Shown: positions 54,254 through 64,000 of the stretch, piece after piece
How the letters are laid out: the number at the start of each line of letters is the position of its first letter
Position numbering within the stretch: the stretch's first letter is position 1
NCBI GenBank assembly: GCA_026075535.2
Contig: AP026538.1
Location: 10,044,001 to 10,108,000, forward strand
Reading direction: 5' to 3'
Source: Tricholoma matsutake
Taxonomy: Eukaryota > Basidiomycota > Agaricomycetes > Agaricales > Tricholomataceae
DNA: 64,000 bases
Program-made: the position numbers and the translations under genes
Notes under the pieces: generated by a model
Told to the model about the DNA's origin: nothing
The model's input: the letters and a program-made list of their open reading frames with translations, nothing else
Databases searched by the model: none

Positions 54254-54894
54254 GATTGACAGAGTATCTGGACAATATATCCCATTTTGAAGCATCCAGT
54301 ACTCAGAATGCCACTTGTAGCATAAATCTGACTTGCATTGGAGACATTAGCAGCATCATGAGTTATTCCTTCATTCATCAGATGTGTTATTGACCATCCT
54401 GCAGCTAAAGATAGTTGGCCACAAAGACATTCATGCCCCCTTTGCAGTTGGTTCAAGTTTGTTTGTTATTTCCTATCTGCCACTACTAACAATGAGCTTA
54501 GGTTAAAAGTGGTGGACATGCTAGCAACATTGGACTTAGCTCAACCACTGGCATTCAGATATCCATGTCAAACTTCACTGATCTGGTTTATGATGTGGCT
54601 GCTCAGTCAGTGAAAACTGGAAGTGGTCTGACCTGGGATCAAGTCTATGCCAAGTTGACACCCTTCAATGTGACAGTTTCTGGAGGTCATGTCCCAGGTG
54701 TTGGTAGGTTCTCCTCAAGTTATGATCCATTTCATGTTAAATCACCCTCAGGTGTTGGTCTTGTGTTTGGAGGAGGTTACAGCTGGGTTGTGGATGTTGT
54801 AATATTGAGACGTCCCCGTGATACCCTTTTGGTTACCATAGTTACTTCCACATATTTCGGTCATCTATCTGTACCATTCCACCTCAGTGTTTAA
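54254..54894 (+). pseudogene. FAD-linked oxidoreductase (berberine-bridge type), FAD-binding domain fragment
   Basis: Exons give LTEYLDNISHFEASSTQNAT and CTCIGD-like text with ISSIM, then LKIVGHKDIHAPFAV. After an intron (about 54454-54505) come VKSGGHASNIGLSSTTGIQI, MSNFTDLVYDVAAQSVKTGS, GLTWDQVYAKLTPFNVTVSG, GHVPGVGR and VFGGGYSW. In this family SGGH carries the His that binds FAD covalently and GGGYSW ends the PCMH-type fold. After GGGYSW the frame loses resemblance, and the substrate domain is absent. The chromovirus inserted just upstream, probably in an intron, since an acceptor-like CAG precedes the first exon. Confidence 0.8.
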
Positions 54895-55620
54895 CCATTA
54901 ACTGAGTTGTAAGTCTGTACCATTATGACTTGTTATATTCTTTACTTACTCATAGTAGTCCTACTTTATTTACTACTCAATACAGAATGTTTAACCATTC
55001 ACTGACATTCCTACTTTATTTACTTCTAGCTTTGTAAATGGTCCCTGCACTCTGCAGGTTATGGGCTGATATGTCTTCGACAACCACCACCCAGACTTTG
55101 AATCTTCCAAAGCTTTGTAGTGAGAGCTCCAACTGGTCAACCTACCAGGAGCAGATTATAAGGGCGAGATGGTGTGAGTCCCAATGACCTTTCTAGATTT
55201 CTCTCGATAAATTATTTTTGACTGTAAATATTTTCCGTCGAGCACCAACGAGAGACATCGAGAAAACATGGTTGAATTAAGCATATGCCAAATATAGTAA
55301 TAATAATAATAAAATTCTAAAAATAAATGCATGGCACAGCACGACCACACTTTCTAAAAATGATCCAATCAATGGCTCATTTTCTGTTAATACCAATCAG
55401 TTCTTATACCAACATACAGCTTAAGCTAAACTTACCAGCTGCTTTGACCTTTCAATGTATTTCTGAAACACAGTTAATTATATTGCATGCCAAGAGATTA
55501 TAGATATGCACCTTCTTTTCCTCCCCAGGCAATGCCTCCCAGTGATGGTCAAATTCTTCAGTAGTTCCACCCACTGCTTGTACCCAATCTAGAGCACATA
55601 GATTCCTGCATATATAAGTA
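54895..55620. other. Intergenic stretch
   Basis: AT-rich with a repeated CCTACTTTATTTACT motif near 54960-55025 and an AATAATAAT run near 55297. No gene was recognised. Confidence 0.4.
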
Positions 55621-55632
55621 AAATATATTGAC

Positions 55633-57926
55633 TTACTTTGGCGTAGTTGAATTTGTAGTGCACTGTTTTGTGGGAGCCTTCTTCTTCATTACAGTGGCAT
55701 TGACTGCAGCAGTCCCAGTTCCACGGTTGGGCATTAAACCACTTGAGGTGGTGGCTGCAGGAGCATCAGTAGATGCTGTGGACATTGTGGATGGGATGAC
55801 TATGGCAGGAGGCATGGTTGTTGCAGTGGTCACATCAGAGGTTGCAGCAGTATTGGCAGTAATGGTAGTTGCAGATAGGATGGCTACAGTACCAGGCATG
55901 GTTATCACAGAAGAGGTTGCAGCAGTGTTGGTGGTGGCCGAAGTCATTGTAGGGACAGCCACTGGAATGGGCATGGTTGTCACAGAGGAGGTTGCAGTGG
56001 CATCACTGCATCAGAGGTTGCCGAAGTCATTATAGGAACAGCTGCAGTAACAGGCATGGTCATCACAGAAGAGTTTGCAGTGGTGTCAGAGGTGGTTGAA
56101 GTCATTCCAGATGGGACAGGCATGGTAACAGGCATGGTCATTGCAGAGGATGCAGCAGCATCACTAGTGGCAGCAGGTATGGTAGCAGTAGCAGCTGTGG
56201 CTCCAGTTTCTGCAATAGCACTTTGGGGGGCCGGGTCATCAGAGATGGCAGCATGAGTTCCCATCACGACAGTGCCCCCAGAAATAATGCCTACATCTGT
56301 GTCTGCTTGGGGTCCAGTCTGCAGGTCCACGGCCATGGGTTTATCTGGGGAGAATGTCATGTTCTCTGATAAATGATCCCTGTGGGTGTTAAGACTAGAG
56401 CAATAGTAAACATTGCAGCGTGAACCACATTGATGGGACATAGAAATGATTACTATTGAAACTCGGAAGACAGGTTGTGACATGAGCAGTTTGGTTAGGC
56501 ATTACCCCCACCACTAGTCAGCATGAGGGTAGTATTTACAGGATTTTGCAGTATGGTGGTAGAAACCAAGTTTGTCACTAATGAATTTATTTTGCTTGGA
56601 TCTATGGCAGCGAGCGAGCTTTTAATCTATACATAGTGATAGTGAATGATTACACATTGTTAATATATGAATGGGTGTACTGACCTGAAAATTGCTCGTC
56701 TCGACCTCCATATCAGCCGACTCAGGATGGGCATCAACTTTTAGTTTCTTTGCAGCATGTTTGGGTGGCTGCATGTGGGGCCGCTTCTGGTTCAAAGCCA
56801 CACCTGTATCCGAAAGTGTGTGTTCTTCCTGCTCTTGCTTCATCCCAACCTTTTGAGAGTTTTCCAGCCAATTCTTATACCAAGATGGATAATTATCTGT
56901 AGCAATCTGATCAGCCTTCCAATCAAGGTTGCATAACTTAAGCTCAGGAAATCTTTGATGCATTTCATGGCAGTATGCTTGTGACAACTTGACATCAGCT
57001 TTCCCCCATGAAGGCAGCAGTCTTCCCTCCTTAGCCATATGCACCCAAATTAACCTCATGTATCAGCGCATTTCAGTCGCTCTGTGGCCATTGACAACAG
57101 TACCATCTTGTTCCTCCACATAGTGCATTGACATGTTGACACCCTGGGAGGCATGAGTTTTTCCACACTGTGAACTATTGTCGAGTACCACAGCATCATC
57201 CTCTTCTGCTGAACAATCAAGCCAGTCCTGTTTAGTCCAGAATTGCACATCGGGATAATCTTCATGTCTTGCAGGCTCATCTTGCTTGTCCTCCTGATCT
57301 TTTAATCTGCCACCTTGACAAAGTGTTCCAGAAGATTGTTGTATGCATCCATTGAGGTCCTTTTTAGCTGCAGCAAACCACAGTCAAAGGAAAAACAAAC
57401 CAGAGCATTTCATGTTGTGCCTCCAGGAGCATATACTTTTTTTCCAAGTTTGAATTCAATTCATACAAATCATCTAACTCTTGCTCAAGAATAGTTGAAT
57501 CATCAGTGAGTGGAATGTGATGTCACAATGATGAGTTGGCATGTGAAGAGCCAATGGACAGGCTGGTATGTCTGGATTCCTTTGAAGAACTTCTCTGTGG
57601 GCAGGTATAAGCTACCAAGGCCAGTCATAAGCAGCTCACTGACAGTAGACAAGTCTAGACAGTCTGTGCTCTGATGACACAACCATCTCGACTCTAGTGA
57701 TGAACGGTTCTGTACATATACATTAATTGAAAGTCATAGGTGGTGTTCGAAGTAATTCACTCACAGTGGACAATACACAGCCAAAGGACGACTGCATAGG
57801 ACTTGCAGCTGGGCTTCCACAGTCAGAAATAGGTGGAGAGATTTGTCCATTGATATCTGACATATGAGAGAGCTTAAGAGAAATGACAGAATGGCCACCA
57901 GAAACCTGGCCAGGATGCAAGTACAT
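55633..57926 (-). CDS. Hypothetical protein of an expanded basidiomycete family, Thr/Ser/Ala-rich C-terminus
   Basis: Exon pieces on the minus strand: a duplicated leader (CVLSTVSELLRTPPM near 57770 and LDLSTVSELLMTGLGSLYLP near 57640), a coiled coil ILEQELDDLYELNSNLEKKY (about 57490-57420), then the conserved block YPDVQFWTKQDWLDCSAEED, VNMSMHYVEEQDGTVVNGHR, MRLIWVHMAKEGRLLPSWGK, QAYCHEMHQRFPELKLCNLD and WKADQIATDNYPSWYKNWLE. After that come a basic patch (KHAAKKLKVD) and a long tail of imperfect repeats such as TMPVTAAVPIMTSATSDAV. The block resembles a hypothetical family I recall as abundant in Agaricomycetes; no function is known. One TGA (57060) stands where Arg is likely. Confidence 0.5.
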
Positions 57927-58189
57927 TCTTCATATGTCAAATATATTTTGAGGCAGATGGTCTATAGCAAAGAAGTTGTCATGATGGGAGTCCTTTGTTT
58001 GTTTGTTTCCAAAGGCAGAACTCAGCAAATCATGTCACAACATAGTTGCAACACATAGGTACAAAAGTAACAAAAGCACATAGGTTATAGGTAGTGAAAA
58101 AAGTCAGATAGCAGGTATCAAAGACATGGTTCCTCCTCATTGCAGGCATGCCAAATATGTGGATGAAAACATTTAACAATCAAGCTCGA
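57927..58189. other. Intergenic stretch between two minus-strand genes
   Basis: No coding feature was recognised. It would hold the promoter of the 55633-57926 gene; no clear TATA element is seen. Confidence 0.35.
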
Positions 58190-58199
58190 TCAAGTGCTA

Positions 58200-60973
58200 G
58201 CCACCAGTCCCAACATGTTGCTACCCACCCCAATCCTCAAGGATGAGGAAGAGACTGGTTGACAAGACTTCAAATGTTTTGCTTCCAGCGATGGGTTCCA
58301 GTTCTCGAAGTTGATAGTATCAGTGTGTATATTCCCCTTCTTGAATTGCTGTGGAAGTCCAGTCTCCTCTTCTCTGGATTGCTTGGCCATCCATGGAGTG
58401 AGGTAAGAATGTGCCTTGGTTTCATAAAAAATTTTATTGAAGCTTGCAGTGCCTGCATCACCATTTTTAAGTGATGTAATACCATCTGCTCCATCTTCAC
58501 CTCTATCCACCTGGCTAGCAGCATCCCTCAATATATCAATCATCCCCTGTGCTGTGATTTCACATCCAGCAATTGGATGTATAGGAAAGAAAGCCTTGAG
58601 TAGCTTCCTGACAAAGGGCTTAAAAGAGTCCCAAAAAGGTGGGAAATTCTGGAGGATAGCTCGCTCGGCATCGACAATGTGACCAAGCTTGAGATATCCA
58701 AGATTCTGGATATCAGCATCCTTGTCATACCACATGTGTGAAGGTATATCCATGAAGCAGGGGTCTGCGACCCTACGCTCAATCCAAGGAGCTTCCATTG
58801 ATGTACAGGTCCATAAAATTACATAAAGAACAGATTCCAGATCATGCCGAAGCCAGTGATAGAAAGGTGTCTTGTCTTGATGAAGCATGAGATCAATAGC
58901 CATAAAAGGCAGTGTACCCTAAACAATGCCATATAAGTAAATTGAGTTGAAACATGGAAGGTATCAATGAGACGAACTGTATGAAAACCATCTGAAACTT
59001 CAGAGGATGTAATGCAGCATAATCAAAATCAATCAACAATCCAGTGCGCTTGCTGGCATCCAGATGAATCAACTTCAGATTGTTTGGGCTAATATCTTGG
59101 TGAAGCATCTTGTGACACTGGGATAGCTGGTCGATCACTGATGTTTACAAGGTCAGATGGGGACATGAAAGATATCTGATTACTTACATTCAATAATATC
59201 AATAATTGCGCACAGATAAATTCTGCCTTCAAATCAAACATGGTAATCGGTGTTCCAATGGGTATCATGACAATGCAATGGTGAATGCGTGATTCACACA
59301 TTCCACCAACAAACTCGCGATACCATCCAGTAGAGTCAACGACACCTCCAACCTCAACATCTTGCCCCTCGATGATATTGGGAACACAATTCTTGAGCTT
59401 TGAATCATTCTTTATCTTCTCAAGGAATTCGATTTCCGACTGAACATGTGAGTGTTGAATCCAGCAGTCCTTCAGGATGAAAAATTTTTTGGTGGCGAAA
59501 GACCAGCCATATTGTTGTTCCATATCCAATCATGGACTGCAGCGAATATATGATGTGAACCACTTTGTACCAGTTACGGTTTACACTTATAGACTTGACT
59601 GTGTGATCCTTGTTCAGTCTCATAGTCAAATCACACCTGGTGCTGTGAAGAGGTCCAAACATGAGATAGGCAAGAATCTTCATAAGGATGAGTGTGTTCC
59701 CTTTGCCATGGAGAAGAGAGATGGGCAGCATTGAGATTTGGCCTGGTGATCAGTGATAGTAAGTGCAAACATGCCATGCCCATCAAAGGAGAGCACTGGA
59801 ACAAACTGGCAATCATGTTGGCTGATGAACATAAGATAGCTTTTGTCATTGATCATAGTATATATCCGTTTAGGGAAAGGGGAAGATGCGGTGACTTCTG
59901 TGAAGGCATGGATCATGGTCCATGATATATGGCCTTCCATGGTTCTGTCAATAAGTGTGATATCTGGTTTGCGATTTATGCTCGAACCATTGGGCTGTTG
60001 TTGTGATTCCCAGTGCACCATACCCACTTATGGGCTACTCCACCTGTGAATATTCCTATCATCGAGCCCAGTGTATCCAGCCAGTCAGCCATGGCAATCT
60101 CTGTGAATGATTTAGGGGCTGGGAACTGATTTTGAACAGCGTCCCAGGCCTTGTTTGCCATAAGGATCCTGAATATGTCTCTATTCAAAGAAATTGGTGA
60201 GGTTTTGGAGGGCCAAAGGAGGTCAAGAAAAAAGTGTGGGGGAGTAATGAAGACATTGCCCTTCAAGTCTTTATTCAAGCATGATGTGAGTTGAGGTGCA
60301 GATATATATGACTGGTCACCTAGTGGACACTTTGCAGACATCCAGTAGAGGACAGGGTGGATGCAACTCCTAGGGAAGAATGCAGATGGGGTTCTGAAGG
60401 GGGTGGTCCACATCCACTAGAAGTGTCAATGCTGTCCAGATAAGATGTGGGCATGCTCGATGCTTTGGCCCCTGAGGAAGGATCCTCAGGAAACAACTGG
60501 GCGCTACTGAGTGTATGGGATTCTGGAAAAGGGGGTAGGCCCCATGTGCGATGAGTGTAAGCACTGCCTCGATAAATGACATACATACTCAAGGATGTAG
60601 CAGGTTGACGATGGTAGAGACTGAATGCTTCGGCCTCTGTATTTTGTTGAAAGTTACCATATGTCCCTGTATGTCCTTCAGGCTGGACATAGACACCATA
60701 CAAACCCAACGATCATTGTGTATGGGCAAAATTAGAAAATTGCGGTGGGACAGTAGGTAATTGGGGATTGTGATACAGATATTGTTGGGGTGGGCAAAAC
60801 ATTGTAGTTTTGTGCATGGGCATGAGGTGCAGGATAATGAGGTGCAGGATATGCATGAGGTGCGGGATATGCAAAAGGTACAGGATGAGCTCAATGGGAT
60901 AAGTATAGTGTTTGTCTTCCAAGGGCACATTTGCGACATTGGCATAATGGTGATTGGTGGGAGTATGTTTCAC
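58200..60973 (-). CDS. FunK1-type fungal protein kinase
   Basis: N-terminal exons (60973-59976) are Pro/His/Tyr-rich, then SFTEIAMADWLDTLGSMIGI. The pre-kinase region follows: DKSYLMFISQHDCQFVPVLS, LAYLMFGPLHSTRCDLTMRL and SISVNRNWYKVVHIIYSLQS. The kinase N-lobe has FFILKDCWIQHSHVQSEIEF (VAIK-like Lys) and PNIIEGQDVEVGGVVDSTGW. The C-lobe has KMLHQDISPNNLKLIHLDAS (HQD in place of HRD) and RTGLLIDFDYAAL (DFD, normal in this family). Then come TPFYHWLRHDLESVLYVILW, WYDKDADIQNLGYLKLGHIV and a low-complexity tail. FunK1 proteins are expanded in mushroom-forming fungi and their substrates are unknown. Introns interrupt the frame at about 59140-59090 and 58910. I saw no certain stop inside an exon, so it may be intact, but the splice model is unverified. 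Confidence 0.8.
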
Positions 60974-61400
60974 TGGGGCTTATTGCTGCATCCCAGGCCT
61001 AGATAAGACCAGCTTTGGGGCAGGGGGTGGTCAATCAAGTGGCAGTGGATGACCATGAAAATATCCTGGTGCTGCTGAGTATCCTCAGGGTATTTCCGAT
61101 TCCATTGGATGTATTGATTTCATAGTGCTGGTGGGATGATGGTAGGATGACTGGCTGTAGTTTGTGCTGAAGCAGCTGTCATGAAGCAGGATGTTCACTG
61201 GGAAGTGCATATTAATATGCAGGAAGATCAATAAGAGAATGACAAGGGGCCAAATAGAAGGACACAGATCAATGGATGATACAATGATACAGAACTACAT
61301 GAAAGGAAAAACAGGAAATTAGATGCTGTTGTTGGACAAGTGCTGGACAACATGTTGCTGGATGACATTTATTGTGACATAAGCATACAAAAATGGTAAT
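60974..61400. other. Intergenic stretch between FunK1 and Plavaka-like genes
   Basis: No gene was recognised. A GATGAGGTGCAGGATA-type short repeat lies just inside the preceding gene (60825-60885). No terminal inverted repeat for the Plavaka element was found here. Confidence 0.35.
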
Positions 61401-64000
61401 CTATTGTGTATAGCTCAAAAAGTGCTTGAAGGTAAATAAATCAAAACAAATCCAATCCTTGTCAGGGACTTCTTCAACATAACCTGAAAGGAATGCAATG
61501 TCAAGGCCAGGCTTTTCAACAAGAAAATATTGTCCAGGGGAATCTGGAAATGGCTGGTGGGGAACTATTGCCACCACAGCTTCAATGGACTTGATGTCGA
61601 TCACCATGAGAGAACTGTCACCACCATGAGTACAAGACCAGAGAATGTGGTAAGAAAGCTGGAATAAATGCTGATGTGGAGCTGAATAAGTGGACACCAT
61701 GGCCAAGCTTTTTTCCATCTCCCCAATGAGAAGATGGAAGTAGTAATAAACTTCAGCAAATTGAGTCTGGTGCATGATGCAGAACTAGAGATATTAATAA
61801 GAGCATGATTGTTATTCAAGAACAAATCTCATACCTTCACATTTTGGGCCATTCTCAATTTTGTCAGGGGCTTCAATCTCTCCTTCCAGGAAGACTATGC
61901 AACTTGTCCATTTGGGAGATGGACCCATTCCCACCATACTATACTTGGAGAACAATTGTCCTCCAGAGACATGCTACAGGTGTTCTCCAAATAAGTCCTT
62001 AACACCGCAGTCTCACAATCCCAAATTGGTCGATGAGTCCAATCCTGTGCTTGGAGTAGAACAAACCCACCACCAAGGTCTTTTGCTCCTTGGGGTAAAG
62101 TTGTGATAGGTGCCTGGAGATCCGGTATCACTGCTTCGATTGCATTGATTTGACAGCATAGAAGACCTCTTTGAGAAAGATTTTCAAATGGATTTGATGG
62201 CTGACAGATTTCTCAGCCCAAGTTTCCAATAGTCCATTCCATGGTCTGTTGTGATGAGCAGGTTGGTGGGCCAATTCAGAGAGCCTTGGGTGCAAGGTGA
62301 GTTAATGCATGAATGCTTTGATGCACAAAATGCAGGTGATCAGGTCGACACTGGTAATACAGGACCTTGAACTCGACAAAAAATTCTAATAATGCCTGAT
62401 GAGCTTTATTGATCTCTTCCATCTTGATGGAATGCTGGTTCATGATCCGCATGCCAAATACAAGCTTGCAGAAGTGTCACCAGTATTTTTCAGGCAATAC
62501 ATTGTAAAACACTCCAGGTCCAAGTCCATATAAGTACAGAAGAAATTCCCAAGCTTTATAGCTGCTTGAGATCTTCTGTGCAGGGTTGCATGGAGGACGA
62601 TCAAAGGAACCTGGCAAATATGGTGTCGCAGCTGCAATTTGTCTTCCATGCACTACCCACCTGGGACCATGAAGCACTGCCCAATCCTGACTTGCCCCAT
62701 TATCTTTCGGGTCACAATCAAGAAGACCTCACCAGAGGTTGATCAGGGAATCTGGAATATTGAGAGTGGCAAGATGCATAATATCTGACCCAAAGCAACC
62801 AGGAACTCCAAGTATCTTTGCCTGTTGCAGGCCAAGAAAAATACTTGGTTGAGAAATGCCTGTTTGCAAGTGGCATTTTATGTAATCACTTTCCTTGGGA
62901 GATGCGAGGAGGTGTCGAAGATTTTCCTGATATAGGTCCAGAATTTGCAAATGGAATATTGTCATGGTCACACCCCAATACCTCATAGTTTAGCAGCTTG
63001 AGAAGAACAGGATACTAACGTGATCCTCCCAGTTTGTGCCATCCTGTAATAGAGCAGTATAACCAACAGCCATTTTTGCCAGAATGTCCAACAAGACTAT
63101 TCAAATATGTTATCCCTGGGCCATCAGCAGTTGCCAAAGCCAAAAAAGGGTAAGAAATGAAGACCTCATCACAAGAGGGATCCCATATGTGAAGGCCTTC
63201 ACGTTGTAAGGCTGCAACATGATAAAGGCCAGTAAAGAGATATGAATCAGCATTTGTTGGCTTATTTGGACCAGGAATGATACCACCAGGATGAACATAT
63301 GCAAGTTTGGATCTGCGTTCTGGATCCAGCTCAAATAGAATCCAGATATAAATCCAGCAATCAGAGGTTTTATGAGCATAGAGTTGGGTGCCATCCACAG
63401 AGAACATGAGAACTGTATCTTGTAGCTGAATATGGCCACTTCTGACAGCATCAAGGTATTCCAGTGAGTACAGGAAATCCTTGATGGTCTTCAGATAGCT
63501 GTTGTTCAACCGAAGTTCCTGGATAATCTCCTCAGTTTTTCTTTTTCTACAGCTCATTTGTTCAGCACTCCAACGATCTTGCCACAGAGCTTGTAACAGA
63601 GGTCCAAGAGGCATGGTATAGAATTCTTGTCAAGGTGTATGGGCTGTATCACTATAATGTTGCTCGCCACACTTGGGACATGTGTTGAGTGATGTGTATG
63701 GCCCCATGAATGCTAGACAGCTATTTGGCCACATATGTTTGATAATAGGGACAACACCTGTGATGTCTGATATGCCATTTTATTTGGTTGAATGAAGGTA
63801 CTTGGTCGTCAGGGTGGCAAAGCATTATTGCTTCTCTTGACAAAGTGTAAGCTTCTTGCGAAGCATTGATGGTTGTGAGGAATAGCCTTAACCCCAGCTG
63901 AAGGTCCGGATTGCCAACATCTGCAGGAAAAGTGGGTGGGTTGTGTAGCCATTCAATTATGTCCTTATCAAGTTTACTGTTATCTAATGTTGCCCCTTCC
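61401..64000 (-). CDS. Plavaka-type (CACTA-like) transposase, runs off the right edge
   Basis: From the edge: LHNPPTFPADVGNPDLQLGL, IKWHIRHHRC, then MPLGPLLQALWQDRWSAEQM, YLDAVRSGHIQLQDTVLMFS, VDGTQLYAHKTSDCWIYIWI, PGGIIPGPNKPTNADSYLFT, HVAALQREGLHIWDPSCDEV and YLNSLVGHSGKNGCWLYC. After an intron come SIFLGLQQAKILGVPGCFGS, DIMHLATLNIPDSLINLW, TPYLPGSFDRPPCNPAQKIS and GLGPGVFYNVLPEKYW. The C-terminal part has FVHQSIHALTHL, AVIPDLQAPITTL and, at 61775-61401, YYYFHLLIGEMEKSLAMVST and YFLVEKPGLDIAFLSG. This is the usual layout of Plavaka transposases, which cut and paste DNA elements in basidiomycetes. The N-terminus lies outside the window. Stops near 63650 and 62175 may be introns or decay. Confidence 0.85.

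Noticed and set aside
55628..56256. Plus-strand Val/Ala/Met-rich frames
   Set aside because: Antisense of the Thr/Ser/Ala-rich repeat tail of the minus-strand hypothetical gene.

Overview
This window reads as repeat-dense nuclear DNA of a filamentous basidiomycete, most likely an Agaricomycete. Four families expanded in that group support this: a CxC2-type KDZ-associated cysteine cluster, a FunK1 kinase, a Plavaka-type transposase, and a RecQ-like helicase paired with a DUF6589-type protein. The genes have short GT..AG introns. There are no bacterial operons, canonical tRNA genes or CRISPR arrays. All family assignments were made by eye from translated sequence; no database search was possible. 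Most coding sequence is decayed, and many in-frame stops are TGA where the family has Arg, as expected from CGA to TGA change at CpG.

Layout. 1-1470: Ty3/Gypsy integrase scrap and a LINE remnant. 2906-3424: deletion derivative of a TIR element, followed by 213-bp tandem repeats. 3840-6197: CxC2-type gene split by a hAT-like MITE. 6282-8303: intron-rich hypothetical gene. 8514-9759 and 19217-20384: two direct copies of a 1.2-kb repeat. 10197-13657: proline-rich hypothetical gene and a pogo-like transposase. 14830-17400: Gypsy remnant and gag-like fragment. 17545-19201: satellite and hypothetical gene. 20385-32560: one minus-strand Gypsy element whose gag is opened by a 10-kb insertion. 32935-34361: a second copy of the hypothetical gene and an aldo-keto reductase fragment. 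35128-37070: cytochrome P450 pseudogene. 37085-42780: plus-strand Gypsy holding a hAT MITE. 43349-54219: nearly complete minus-strand chromovirus with both LTRs, holding a TIR element and a foldback hAT MITE. 54254-54894: FAD-oxidase fragment. 55633-57926: hypothetical gene. 58200-60973: FunK1 kinase. 61401-64000: Plavaka transposase running off the edge.

The most interesting system is a DNA-transposon family whose boundaries are fixed here by target-site duplications. An 8008-bp copy (22322-30329, 8-bp TSD CATACATG) carries two convergent genes: a RecQ-like helicase (+) and a DUF6589-type protein (-) that is a candidate transposase. It sits inside a roughly 2-kb non-autonomous relative (22002-32048, near-identical 8-bp TSD), which itself sits in a Gypsy gag. 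A third member (45384-47742, perfect 8-bp TSD CTTCAATC) lies in the chromovirus pol. All share GAGGTCTTTACACTCC-type ends, tRNA-like pol III promoter modules facing outward at both ends, subterminal GGACTCC arrays, and internal families of palindromic hairpins.

A second mobile theme is short hAT-type MITEs with 8-bp TSDs. Two of them (39253-40076 and 48597-49039) share the same roughly 20-bp terminus. The chromovirus also shows a Tf1-like self-priming signature and a short 3' reading frame with zinc knuckles and a membrane segment. Metabolic gene scraps (AKR, P450, FAD-linked oxidase) suggest that TEs invaded a former enzyme-encoding neighbourhood.
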